A stretch of 64,000 bases of DNA from an uncultured Lachnospiraceae bacterium (GTDB lineage: Bacteria; Bacillota; Clostridia; Lachnospirales; Lachnospiraceae), in assembly GCA_947176505.1 (NCBI GenBank), contig CAMWQW010000016.1:32504-96503 (forward strand), given 5' to 3'. How positions within the stretch are numbered: the stretch's first letter is position 1; every line of letters begins with the position of its first letter. The position numbers and the translations under genes were made by a program. The notes beneath the pieces were generated by a model. That model saw only the letters and a list, made by a program, of their open reading frames with translations, did no database searches and was not told where the DNA came from. Shown one piece after another: positions 7,996-16,206 of this stretch.

Positions 7996-10900
7996 ATGCC
8001 ACGCAGAACAGATATTCATAAGGTGTTAATTATTGGTTCGGGACCGATTATTATCGGACAAGCCTGCGAATTTGATTATTCGGGAACACAGGCTTGTAAA
8101 GCGCTTCGTAAATTAGGATATGAGATCGTGCTCGTCAATTCTAATCCGGCGACAATAATGACCGATCCGGAGACGGCGGATGTGACTTATATTGAGCCGC
8201 TGAATGTAGAACGTTTAGAGCAGATTATCGCAAAGGAACGCCCCGATGCGCTTCTTCCTAATCTGGGAGGGCAGTCCGGGCTTAATTTGTGTGCAGAATT
8301 AAATAAAGCGGGCATCTTGGATAAGTATAACGTAAAGGTCATCGGTGTGCAGGTGGACGCCATCGAGCGCGGTGAGGACCGTATCGAGTTTAAGAAGACG
8401 ATGAATAAGCTCGGAATCGAGATGGCGCGCAGTGAAGTGGCATATTCTGTGGATGAGGCGCTCTCGATTGCGGAGAAGCTGGGATATCCGGTTGTTCTGC
8501 GTCCTGCCTACACTATGGGCGGCGCCGGCGGCGGTCTTGTATATAACAAGGAAGAACTGCAGGTAGTATGTGCCAGAGGGCTGCAAGCCAGTCTGGTGGG
8601 ACAGGTTCTGGTGGAGGAATCCATTCTCGGATGGGAAGAGCTGGAATTGGAAGTAGTCCGTGATGCGGATAACAATATTATCACTGTATGCTTTATCGAG
8701 AATATCGATCCTCTGGGCGTGCACACGGGTGATTCGTTCTGTTCTGCACCAATGTTGACCATTTCGGAGGAGTGTCAGAGGAGGCTGCAGGAACAGGCAT
8801 ATAAAATCGTCGAATCGGTGCAAGTCATCGGTGGTACGAATGTGCAGTTTGCCCATGATCCGGTGACAGACCGCATTATTGTCATTGAAATCAATCCCCG
8901 CACGTCACGTTCTTCCGCGCTGGCATCTAAAGCAACAGGATTTCCGATTGCGCTTGTGTCTTCCATGCTTGCCGCAGGACTTACATTAAAGGATATTCCC
9001 TGCGGAAAATACGGGACATTGGATAAATATGTGCCGGACGGGGATTATGTGGTGATCAAGTTTGCACGCTGGGCTTTTGAAAAGTTCAAAGGGGTGGAGG
9101 ACAAGCTTGGTACACAGATGCGTGCCGTAGGCGAGGTTATGAGCATCGGTAAGACTTACAAGGAAGCGTTCCAGAAGGCAATCCGTTCTCTGGAGACCGG
9201 ACGTTACGGATTAGGTCATGCGAAGGATTTCGATACGCTGTCCAAGGAAGAACTGCTAAGACAGCTGCTTACACCTTCCAGCGAGCGACATTTCCTTATG
9301 TATGAAGCGCTCAGAAAAGGTGCGACGGTAGACGAAATCTATCAGATTACGAAGGTAAAGGCTTATTTTATCGAGCAGATGAAAGAATTGGTGGAGGAAG
9401 AGGAAGAGATTCTGAAACACAAAGGCAGTATGCTGCCTGATGAGATGCTGATTACGGCTAAGAAGAACGGCTTTGCCGACAAGTATTTAAGCCAGCTGAT
9501 AGAGATTCCGGAGGAAGATATCCGTAACCGCCGTCTTGCGCTTGGTGTGGAAGAGGCTTGGGAAGGCGTACATGTCAGCGGGACGAAAGACAGCGCTTAT
9601 TTCTATTCGACCTACAATGCGCCGGACAAAAATCCTGTGAACGAAGATAAACCAAAGATTATGATTCTCGGTGGCGGACCGAACCGTATCGGACAGGGAA
9701 TCGAGTTTGACTACTGCTGTGTGCATGCGGCTATGGCTTTAAAGAAGCTTGGTTTTGAGACGATTATCGTGAACTGTAACCCGGAGACGGTATCTACCGA
9801 CTATGATACTTCCGATAAGCTGTATTTTGAGCCGCTTACCTTGGAAGATGTTCTGAGTATATATAATAAAGAAAAACCTCTTGGCGTGATTGCGCAGTTC
9901 GGCGGACAGACACCGTTAAATCTGGCATCCGAACTGGAGAAAAACGGCGTCAGGATTCTGGGAACTTCTCCTTCGGTTATTGATCTGGCGGAAGACCGGG
10001 ATCAGTTCCGCGCCATGATGGAAAAGCTGGAGATTCCTATGCCGGAATCCGGGATGGCGACGACAGTGGAGGAAGCGATTTCCATTGCGTCCGGAATCGG
10101 CTATCCGGTTATGGTGCGTCCTTCCTATGTGCTTGGCGGAAGAGGAATGGAAGTGGTATACGACGACGAGAGTATGACGGAATATATGAACGCCGCAGTG
10201 GGCGTGACGCCGGACCGCCCAATCCTGATTGACCGTTTCTTAAACCACGCACTGGAATGTGAAGCGGATGCTATCAGCGACGGCTCCCATGCTTTTGTTC
10301 CAGCCGTGATGGAGCATATCGAGCTTGCCGGTATCCACTCGGGAGACTCGGCATGTATCATTCCGTCCGTGCATATTCCGGCTGAGAGTGTGGAGACGAT
10401 TAAAGAATATACAAGAAAAATTGCGGAAGAGATGCATGTCAAAGGTTTGATGAACATGCAGTATGCGATTGAAAACGGTAAAGTGTTTGTACTGGAAGCT
10501 AATCCGAGAGCATCGCGTACCGTACCGCTTGTTTCTAAAGTCTGCAATATCCGTATGGTGCCGATTGCGACCGATATCATCACTTCGGAGCTGACAGGAC
10601 GTCCATCGCCGATACTGGAATTAAAGGAACAGGTGATTCCGAATTACGGCGTGAAAGAGGCGGTATTCCCCTTCAACATGTTCCCGGAGGTGGATCCGAT
10701 CCTCGGACCGGAAATGCGCTCTACCGGAGAAGTCCTTGGTTTGTCGCGTTCCTATGGAGAGGCATTTTTCAAGGCACAGGAGGCGGTACAGTCGAAACTT
10801 CCGCTGGAAGGAACGGTGCTGATCTCGGTGAATAAGAGAGATAAAGACGAAGCGGTTGAAGTGGCGAGAAGCCTTGCAGGAGACGGATTTAAAGTAGTGG

Positions 10901-11223
10901 CTACGGAAGGCACTTATAACCTCATCACCGCAGCAGGCGTTCCGGCAACGAAGGCGAAGAAGCTCTATGAAGGACGCCCGAATGTGGGGGATATGATTAC
11001 CAACGGTGATTTTGATTTGATCATCAATTCCCCTGTCGGAAAAGACAGCGTGCACGACGACAGTTATCTGCGCAAGGCTGCAATCAAGGCGAAAGCGCCT
11101 TATATCACAACGGTCGCCGCCGCGAAAGTGACAGCGGAGGGAATCCATTATCTCAAGACCCATGCAGGCAGTGAAGTGAAATCATTGCAGGAGCTTCATG
11201 GGGAGATACATGACAAAGAGTGA
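7996..11223 (+). CDS. carB: Carbamoyl-phosphate synthase large subunit
   Basis: 1075 residues, the usual length. It makes carbamoyl phosphate from bicarbonate, ammonia (channelled from CarA) and two ATP, for arginine and pyrimidine synthesis. The start ATG 7996 follows GGAGGG. The two homologous halves are clear: SGPIIIGQACEFDYSG near the N-terminus and GGGPNRIGQGIEFDY near residue 553, each with an ATP-grasp domain (RPAYTMGGAGGG and RPSYVLGGRGM). The C-terminal methylglyoxal-synthase-like allosteric domain (about 940-1070) is complete. The small subunit gene carA is not adjacent on either side, so the enzyme must pair with a CarA encoded elsewhere. Confidence 0.97.
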   Translation: MPRRTDIHKVLIIGSGPIIIGQACEFDYSGTQACKALRKLGYEIVLVNSNPATIMTDPETADVTYIEPLNVERLEQIIAKERPDALLPNLGGQSGLNLCAELNKAGILDKYNVKVIGVQVDAIERGEDRIEFKKTMNKLGIEMARSEVAYSVDEALSIAEKLGYPVVLRPAYTMGGAGGGLVYNKEELQVVCARGLQASLVGQVLVEESILGWEELELEVVRDADNNIITVCFIENIDPLGVHTGDSFCSAPMLTISEECQRRLQEQAYKIVESVQVIGGTNVQFAHDPVTDRIIVIEINPRTSRSSALASKATGFPIALVSSMLAAGLTLKDIPCGKYGTLDKYVPDGDYVVIKFARWAFEKFKGVEDKLGTQMRAVGEVMSIGKTYKEAFQKAIRSLETGRYGLGHAKDFDTLSKEELLRQLLTPSSERHFLMYEALRKGATVDEIYQITKVKAYFIEQMKELVEEEEEILKHKGSMLPDEMLITAKKNGFADKYLSQLIEIPEEDIRNRRLALGVEEAWEGVHVSGTKDSAYFYSTYNAPDKNPVNEDKPKIMILGGGPNRIGQGIEFDYCCVHAAMALKKLGFETIIVNCNPETVSTDYDTSDKLYFEPLTLEDVLSIYNKEKPLGVIAQFGGQTPLNLASELEKNGVRILGTSPSVIDLAEDRDQFRAMMEKLEIPMPESGMATTVEEAISIASGIGYPVMVRPSYVLGGRGMEVVYDDESMTEYMNAAVGVTPDRPILIDRFLNHALECEADAISDGSHAFVPAVMEHIELAGIHSGDSACIIPSVHIPAESVETIKEYTRKIAEEMHVKGLMNMQYAIENGKVFVLEANPRASRTVPLVSKVCNIRMVPIATDIITSELTGRPSPILELKEQVIPNYGVKEAVFPFNMFPEVDPILGPEMRSTGEVLGLSRSYGEAFFKAQEAVQSKLPLEGTVLISVNKRDKDEAVEVARSLAGDGFKVVATEGTYNLITAAGVPATKAKKLYEGRPNVGDMITNGDFDLIINSPVGKDSVHDDSYLRKAAIKAKAPYITTVAAAKVTAEGIHYLKTHAGSEVKSLQELHGEIHDKE

Positions 11224-11314
11224 GGCGTACCTGTGTAGAGGGTCAAGTACGGAGATGATGAAAAAAGGTGCGATGGATGGAGATTTTATAATCGAAAAGT
11301 AATAAAAGATGTGC

Positions 11315-11421
11315 TATATTGAGAACATAAAAGGAGCAACCGCCCACAAGGTGGGTTGACCTAAGCTGGAGATAGAAATTCCACCCCGTCACTCGGTCAA
11401 AGTTTTGGGGTGGATTTTCTA
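11315..11421 (+). ncRNA. Putative antisense RNA (antitoxin) to the holin-like toxin mRNA
   Basis: An extended -10 promoter (TGC-TATATT, 11315-11320) would start an RNA near 11327. It would run through a CCCAC-AAG-GTGGG hairpin (11343-11355) and stop at the CCACCCC..GGGGTGG hairpin followed by ATTTTCT (11381-11420). The RNA would be about 95 bases and convergent with the toxin mRNA, sharing the 3' region. This is the layout of known type I systems of the TxpA/RatA and BsrG/SR4 kind. Start and end are predicted from sequence only. Confidence 0.65.
11381..11420. terminator. Shared bidirectional terminator of toxin mRNA and antisense RNA
   Basis: CCACCCC (11381-11387) and GGGGTGG (11407-11413) form a 7-bp GC-rich stem with a 19-base loop. 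T-rich tails occur on both strands (ATTTTCT on plus, AATTTCT on minus). It lies just past the toxin stop codon. Confidence 0.75.
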
Positions 11422-11428
11422 TGTATGG

Positions 11429-11518
11429 CTACTTACAAAACGTAAAAACGAATGTAAGCAATGCCAAAAGGAAAAGACCAAAGGTCAATAAATCCTTAAA
11501 ATCAAAAAGATTTTTCAT
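11429..11518 (-). CDS. Holin-like type I toxin peptide (29 residues)
   Basis: A 29-residue frame on the minus strand starts MKNLFDFKDLLTFG and continues with a leucine/phenylalanine-rich membrane helix ending FTFCK. A near-perfect ribosome site GGAGGTGAT lies 4 bases before the ATG. Length, the short polar N-terminus, single membrane helix and charged end match the putative holin-like toxin family (TxpA/BsrG-like) of Firmicutes. The mRNA would start near 11581 from an extended -10 (TGT-TAAAAT) and has a 60-base leader. Such peptides disturb the membrane when made in excess and are silenced by an antisense RNA, for which there is a good candidate at 11315-11421. Too short for routine gene calling. 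Confidence 0.85.
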   Translation of the reverse strand: MKNLFDFKDLLTFGLFLLALLTFVFTFCK

Positions 11519-11587
11519 AGGCATCACCTCCATCCCGTAAAAGAATAGAAGGTCAGCCACCCTGCAACACGGTTGTCCGTTCAGAAC

Positions 11588-11596
11588 ATTTTAACA
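11588..11596 (-). promoter_or_regulatory. Extended -10 promoter of the toxin gene
   Basis: On the minus strand TGT followed by TAAAAT gives an extended -10 element in a very AT-rich region. No good -35 lies 17 bases upstream, which is tolerated for extended -10 promoters. Confidence 0.45.
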
Positions 11597-11763
11597 TATT
11601 AATTATCCAAATATCTATAAATGGTTTAACGATAATAAAGAACTCGTGGCAAAGATATTGAGTTATAATAATTTCTTTTTTACTGTTTGACAGATTCAAA
11701 AGACTATGATATTCTATCTGAAAATTTATATTTAAGACACAAGTTAAAAGAAAAATGTCGAGG

Positions 11764-11840
11764 GTAAGATTGAAAATTAAAATTTTCAATCACGAGATTT
11801 GTGTCTGCGCGCTGCTTGCCACAAACTCGTTATGCGCAGA
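11764..11840. repeat. Dispersed palindromic intergenic repeat, related copy
   Basis: GATTGAAAAT-TAAA-ATTTTCAATC is a perfect 10-bp inverted repeat (11768-11791). It is followed by an outer pair ACGAG.TTTGTG and CACAAACTCGT enclosing a GCGC-rich loop. The word GTAAGATTGAAAAT recurs exactly at 30350-30363, and the CGAGTTTG-like core recurs at 198-262, 30259 and 54588-54650. Confidence 0.55.
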
Positions 11841-11924
11841 AATGAGGAAAAAACTATGAATACAATTTACAGCTTATCATTTATTATGATTATTCGAGTG
11901 CATCAGATTTTTCATATTACGGTC

Positions 11925-12066
11925 ACAGCCTGAGCCGGTGTAAAGCCGACGGAGCGCATGGCCGTAAGACGGAAAGTCTTATTTGGCTATGCGGTAATCA
12001 GGGTAGAAGATAGGAGAACCGCATGGGATATACACAATAGTGTATGGAACAGGCGGTTCTTTTTTG
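11925..12066 (+). ncRNA. Structured leader with terminator upstream of an ABC operon
   Basis: The leader contains an outer pair CCTGA..TCAGG, an arm CGCATGGCC / GGCTATGCG capped by GTAAGAC-GGAAA-GTCTTAT, and a terminator AGAACCGC (12015-12022) / GCGGTTCT (12053-12060) followed by TTTTT. The ABC operon starts about 85 bases later. This arrangement (folded domain, then terminator, then gene) fits a riboswitch or attenuator. It does not match TPP, SAM, cobalamin, c-di-GMP, guanidine or T-box consensus motifs as I know them. Confidence 0.5.
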
Positions 12067-12151
12067 TGAGAATGTGCAGAAAAGCGAAAGTGATAGGATA
12101 CAGGCTCTACGCTTGCATGAAAGCAAGTATCATGAGGGAGGAGGAATAGCA

Positions 12152-13015
12152 ATGTATGTAATCAAGGCGGAGGATTTATCGAAGACATTTCGGGTAAGGG
12201 TTAAGGAAAAAGGGATGCGTGGAAGCATTCGGGCAATCCTGCATCCGCAGGTAAAGGAAGTGAAGGCAGTGGACAATGTCACTTTTGCGGTGGAAGAGGG
12301 AGAGATGCTGGCATTCATCGGTCCCAACGGAGCGGGGAAGAGTACGACAATCAAGATGCTGACGGGAATCCTGTATCCTGACGGCGGAAGCGTGAATGTG
12401 CTGGGACTTGATCCGATTAAAAGCCGGAAACAGCTTGCGCACCGCATCGGGACTGTGTTCGGACAGAAGGAACAGCTTTGGACACATTTGACGCCTTATG
12501 ATAATTTCCGGTTTTTCGGGGCGATCTATGATTTTTCCGATAAGGAGACGGAAGAGAGGATAGAAGAGCTTGCGGAGCGTTTTGAATTGGAGGCGTTCAT
12601 TAACACGCCGGTGCGGAATCTCTCGCTGGGACAACGTATTCGTTGTGAGATTGTGGCGTCGCTTATCCATAACCCGAGTGTGCTTTTTCTGGATGAGCCG
12701 ACAATCGGCTTAGATCCGGTGGTGAAAGAGAATATCCGAGAGTTGATTAAGCAGATGAACCGCGACTATCACACAACGATTTTTCTGACAAGTCATGATG
12801 TGGGGGATATTGAGAAGCTTTGTAAGCGCATTATTATCGTGAATGCGGGACAGATTGTGCTGGATGATTCTATGGAGCATTTGAAGCGTCATTATATGAA
12901 GCAAAAGACGCAGCAGGCGAAGGATGGGAATCAGCCTGATACGTCCGGCGCGGATATATCGCTGGAAGATATTATTATGGAAATCTATCAGGCGGAGGGG
13001 AGAAGGATCGAATGA
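12152..13015 (+). CDS. ABC transporter ATP-binding protein (ABC-2 type exporter)
   Basis: 287 residues. The start at 12152 follows GAGGAGGAA; longer in-frame options run into the leader terminator and are rejected. Walker A GPNGAGKST (about residue 60), signature LSLGQRIRCE, Walker B VLFLDEPTIGLD and the switch His in TSHDVGDIEKL are all present. The N-terminal insertion (VKEKGMRGSIRAILHPQ) is typical of the ATPase that pairs with DUF990/ABC2_membrane_6 permeases. The stop overlaps the next gene by ATGA. The transported substrate is unknown. It may be controlled by the structured leader upstream. Confidence 0.92.
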   Translation: MYVIKAEDLSKTFRVRVKEKGMRGSIRAILHPQVKEVKAVDNVTFAVEEGEMLAFIGPNGAGKSTTIKMLTGILYPDGGSVNVLGLDPIKSRKQLAHRIGTVFGQKEQLWTHLTPYDNFRFFGAIYDFSDKETEERIEELAERFELEAFINTPVRNLSLGQRIRCEIVASLIHNPSVLFLDEPTIGLDPVVKENIRELIKQMNRDYHTTIFLTSHDVGDIEKLCKRIIIVNAGQIVLDDSMEHLKRHYMKQKTQQAKDGNQPDTSGADISLEDIIMEIYQAEGRRIE

Positions 13016-13830
13016 GCAGGCATACTTACGGCGTGTCAGGACGCAAATATGTAGTGATTTACCGGGCGGTTCTGATGGAAAATCTGCAATACGCGGCAAA
13101 TATAGCGATGGGATTTTTCGGATATTTTGTTTTTATATTTATTTTTATCAAGCTTTGGGATTATATTTATCAGACGCCGGAGGAGTTGATTGCAGGATAT
13201 ACAAAGGAACAGATGATATGGTATGTCATGATGACGGAGATGATATGGTTCGGTTCCAATACGGGAGCGGTGGCAAGACAGGTGGCGGCAGATATCCGGG
13301 GCGGTAATATCGCATATCTGATGAATAAACCATACCACTATACGCTGTACATTCTGGCGAAATATACCGGGGAATGGAGCATCAGACTGCCGATGTATAT
13401 GCTTCTTGCAGTGGCGATCGGTGCAGCCATGGTGGGAGCGATTCCGGGTTTTCGATTGGCGACGGTTCCGGTGATGATACTCTGTCTTATTCTCGGCATC
13501 ACTATCAATGCGGTTTTTAAAATGTGTATCAGCCTACTTTCTTTCTGGATTGAGGATGCCACACCTTTCCAGTGGCTGTATGACAAATTGATTCTGGTGG
13601 TGGGGACCGTTTTTCCGATTGAAATTTTCCCACGTACATTACAGGCGTTATTTAAATTGACACCAATTTATACGGTATGCTATGGACCGGCAAAACTGGT
13701 CGTAGATTTTTCGGGTGAGAAATGTATCGAGATTTTGTCGGTGCAGTTTCTGTATTTGGCGGTGGGATGTGTGCTGATGTTTTTGATTTATAGAAAGGGG
13801 GTAAGGAAGCTATATGTTAACGGCGGTTAG
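13012..13830 (+). CDS. ABC-2 type permease, first subunit (ABC2_membrane_6-like)
   Basis: 272 residues with six predicted membrane segments. It starts four bases before the ATPase gene ends and has no room for an independent promoter. The hydrophobic pattern and the partner ATPase fit the DUF990 permease family, in which two different permease subunits accompany one ATPase. A conserved-looking cytoplasmic stretch GGNIAYLMNKP lies near residue 100, where the ATPase coupling helix is expected. The substrate is not known. Confidence 0.88.
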   Translation: MSRHTYGVSGRKYVVIYRAVLMENLQYAANIAMGFFGYFVFIFIFIKLWDYIYQTPEELIAGYTKEQMIWYVMMTEMIWFGSNTGAVARQVAADIRGGNIAYLMNKPYHYTLYILAKYTGEWSIRLPMYMLLAVAIGAAMVGAIPGFRLATVPVMILCLILGITINAVFKMCISLLSFWIEDATPFQWLYDKLILVVGTVFPIEIFPRTLQALFKLTPIYTVCYGPAKLVVDFSGEKCIEILSVQFLYLAVGCVLMFLIYRKGVRKLYVNGG

Positions 13831-14608
13831 AATGCAGCTGCGGGTGTGCCTGCTTTCTGTCAAATATAATATCATGCGGGAGATGTTAAATCCGGTCACG
13901 TTTGTGACCAATGTTGTCTTTATGATACTCAACGATGCCGCGATACTCGTGCAGTGGTTTATTTTGTTTCGGCTTCGGGGAGATATCGGCGGTTATACGA
14001 TGAAGGAAGTGATGCTGCTGTGGGGACTTACTGCTGCGTCTTTCGGATTGTCGCGCGTTTTGTTTACGAGAGTATTTTCGCTGCCGGAATTAATTATCAG
14101 CGGTAAGCTGGATTCCTATCTGGTGCAGCCGAAGAATGTGCTGCTTAGTGTGATGACTTCCGCAACGAATATTTCTGCAATCGGCGATTTCCTGTATGGA
14201 CTGATACTCTTGGTGGCTTGTGGTTTTAGCGTGAGCAGACTGTGCCTGTTTCTCCTGTTTACGGTGACAGGAACGGTTATTATCACGGCATTCGCCTTGC
14301 TTTTGGGAAGTCTGTCTTTCTGGTTCGTGCGGGCTGATATGCTGGGGAATCAGATGGTGTCGGGGATGATCAGCTTCATGACATATCCGGACGGTATTTT
14401 TCGGGGGATATCCAGATTCTTACTGTATTTTGTCATTCCGGTGGGGATGGCGGTCTATCATCCGGTTCATATCATGACGGAATTTGACGTAAAGATGTTC
14501 TTTGAAGTAATCGGATACGCGGTTTTGCTCATGGCAGCCGCAATGATTGTATTTTACAGAGGGTTAAGGCGGTATTCCTCAAGCAGTCTGATGGAGGCGA
14601 GAATGTAG
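13814..14608 (+). CDS. ABC-2 type permease, second subunit
   Basis: 264 residues with six predicted membrane segments. It overlaps the previous permease by 17 bases and starts after a GGGGTAAGGAAG ribosome site. A segment SGKLDSYLVQPKN near residue 96 parallels the GGNIAYLMNKP region of its partner and probably contacts the ATPase. The three genes form a complete heterodimeric ABC-2 exporter. The operon ends at a strong terminator just downstream. Confidence 0.88.
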   Translation: MLTAVRMQLRVCLLSVKYNIMREMLNPVTFVTNVVFMILNDAAILVQWFILFRLRGDIGGYTMKEVMLLWGLTAASFGLSRVLFTRVFSLPELIISGKLDSYLVQPKNVLLSVMTSATNISAIGDFLYGLILLVACGFSVSRLCLFLLFTVTGTVIITAFALLLGSLSFWFVRADMLGNQMVSGMISFMTYPDGIFRGISRFLLYFVIPVGMAVYHPVHIMTEFDVKMFFEVIGYAVLLMAAAMIVFYRGLRRYSSSSLMEARM

Positions 14609-14617
14609 CGGGAGAAT

Positions 14618-14678
14618 AAAAAGTCGTTTGCGGTACGGATAAGCGGAGTGCTTACCGGCGCCGCAGACGGCTTTTTTT
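14618..14678 (+). terminator. Intrinsic terminator of the ABC-2 operon
   Basis: AAAAAGTCGTTTGCGG pairs with CCGCAGACGGCTTTTTTT (12 bp with two G-T wobbles), followed by seven T. It ends the three-gene operon. Confidence 0.88.
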
Positions 14679-14726
14679 GTGTAGAATCCACTCTTAAGAC
14701 AATTTTAATAGTATCTTAAATAAATT

Positions 14727-14945
14727 AGTACTTGACATTACATAGTAGTGGGTTTAATCTGATACTAGTACGAGAAGTACTTATCAAGCTTGTGCCAGAG
14801 GAAACTTCGCTAAGAAGTACTATATCTCGGACCGGAGAATGCCTAAGGACAGGGCATTCTTCGTACAGATTGGAGTGTCTGTGAGCAGACGCATACAGAT
14901 TAACAGGGAGCGTCGCCTGAGTGCGTGCGCATTTCAGAATGGAGT
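14727..14945 (+). promoter_or_regulatory. Promoter, repeated boxes and folded leader of the PadR operon
   Basis: TTGACA (14732-14737) and TAATCT (14755-14760) are spaced by 17 bases. AGTACT occurs at 14727, 14776 and 14816, with AGTACG at 14767, in and just after the promoter, so these may be operators for the PadR protein encoded next. The long leader (about 185 bases) contains hairpins GAATGCC/GGCATTC (14837-14859) and GTCTG-TGAG-CAGAC. This accounts for the gap between the terminator and the PadR gene. Confidence 0.55.
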
Positions 14946-14948
14946 ATT

Positions 14949-15272
14949 ATGAATCCGCAATTTAAAAAAGGGGTACTGGAACTCATCGTTTTAGAGTCCG
15001 TCCACCAGAAGGATATGTACGGATATGAGCTGGTAGAGGAAGTCTCACAGGTGATTGATGTGAATGAAGGGACGATTTACCCTCTGCTAAAGCGGCTTAC
15101 GAACGAGCGTTATTTCGAGACTTACCTGCGGGAGTCTTCCGAGGGACCGCCGAGGAAGTATTATCACCTGACGGCTGCCGGGATATTGTATCGCGACCGG
15201 CTGGCAGCGGAGTGGGAAGAGTTTCAGACAAGAGTCAACGGATTTATGAAGGGGAGGGGTGGACATGAATAA
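14949..15272 (+). CDS. PadR-family transcriptional regulator
   Basis: 107 residues. The ATG at 14949 follows GGAG at 5 bases; an upstream in-frame ATG (14925) has no ribosome site. The winged helix reads KKGVLELIVLESV, DMYGYELVEEVSQ, EGTIYPLLKRL and the wing SEGPPRKYYHLT, all hallmarks of PadR. It is followed by a short C-terminal helix (subfamily 2). It overlaps the DUF1700 gene by 8 bases. PadR-DUF1700 gene pairs usually form autoregulated envelope-stress modules in Firmicutes. Confidence 0.95.
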   Translation: MNPQFKKGVLELIVLESVHQKDMYGYELVEEVSQVIDVNEGTIYPLLKRLTNERYFETYLRESSEGPPRKYYHLTAAGILYRDRLAAEWEEFQTRVNGFMKGRGGHE

Positions 15273-16206
15273 AGATAGATTTTTGACAGAGTTAAGAGAG
15301 TATCTGAGTATCTTGGAGAAGCAGGAACAGGATGATATTCTGGAAGAGTACGCACAACATATTGATATGAAGATGCAGAAAGGGTTAAGCGAGGAGGAAG
15401 CCATCAGCGATTTCGGTTCGATAGAGCAGCTGGCAGCGGAAATTCTGGAGGCCTATCATGTGAATCCTGAATTTCGCAGACAAGGATTTTCATTTAAATT
15501 ACCGAAGTTAAAGACGGGTACCTCACGTAATCCTATACAATCACAGGGAAACCAAGGGTTTGGACTTTCACAGAGTAAAGACGGAAATATGCAGGAAGAG
15601 GGAACATGTTTTCAGCGGATAGGCGGACGGACGAAAACAGTATTGACAAGAGCAGTGTGTTGCGTGAAAGAGGCGTTTCAATGGATGGGAAGAAAATGCC
15701 GCGCTTTTGCCAGATGGCTGATGAGACCATTCAAGGGCAGGCGGGTGGAGTCCGGCGAAGAAATGCAAAAGAGAGAGGCTCGGACGGAAAGGACAAAAGA
15801 AATGGGTGGATATGTAGGAAGAGGTTTAAGGGCAATCGGACAGGGAATCGTGGCATTGTGGAGATGGTTTATTGAATTGTGCAGTTTTTGTCTGAAGTTT
15901 ATATGGAATGCGGCGTGGCTGCTGTTTGCCCTGATCTGCGCGGGTATGGCGATGATTACTTTGGTAGGAGTCGGGGCGATACCGGTATTTTTAGTGCAGG
16001 GATATCCGTTTATCGGCTTTTTCATGATCAGTCTGGGTGGACTTCTCTGTCTGGGAGCTCTGTCCTACGGTGCGTTTGGCATGTTAATCAGAAGAGAAAA
16101 GACCGGCGGAGACGGAAGCGGAAAAGGTGAAGAGGCGGAAGAAGACGTTAAGAGCCGTAAGGGTGAAATGGCAGCAGAATGCGGTAAGGAGGCAGCATAT
16201 GAGTAG
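15265..16206 (+). CDS. DUF1700/HAAS-domain membrane protein
   Basis: 313 residues. ATG 15265 is chosen because GGAGGGG lies 5 bases upstream; a GTG at 15259 is too close to that site. Residues 1-70 form a helical HAAS/DUF1700 domain (FLTELREYLSILEKQEQDDILEEYAQHI, seen in two parts, then SEEEAISDFGSIEQLAAEIL). A long, basic and poorly conserved linker follows (about 75-195). Two or three membrane helices close the protein (about 205-285) before an acidic tail. DUF1700 proteins are encoded with PadR regulators and are thought to act at the membrane as partners of the next, surface-exposed gene. Confidence 0.88.
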   Translation: MNKDRFLTELREYLSILEKQEQDDILEEYAQHIDMKMQKGLSEEEAISDFGSIEQLAAEILEAYHVNPEFRRQGFSFKLPKLKTGTSRNPIQSQGNQGFGLSQSKDGNMQEEGTCFQRIGGRTKTVLTRAVCCVKEAFQWMGRKCRAFARWLMRPFKGRRVESGEEMQKREARTERTKEMGGYVGRGLRAIGQGIVALWRWFIELCSFCLKFIWNAAWLLFALICAGMAMITLVGVGAIPVFLVQGYPFIGFFMISLGGLLCLGALSYGAFGMLIRREKTGGDGSGKGEEAEEDVKSRKGEMAAECGKEAAYE

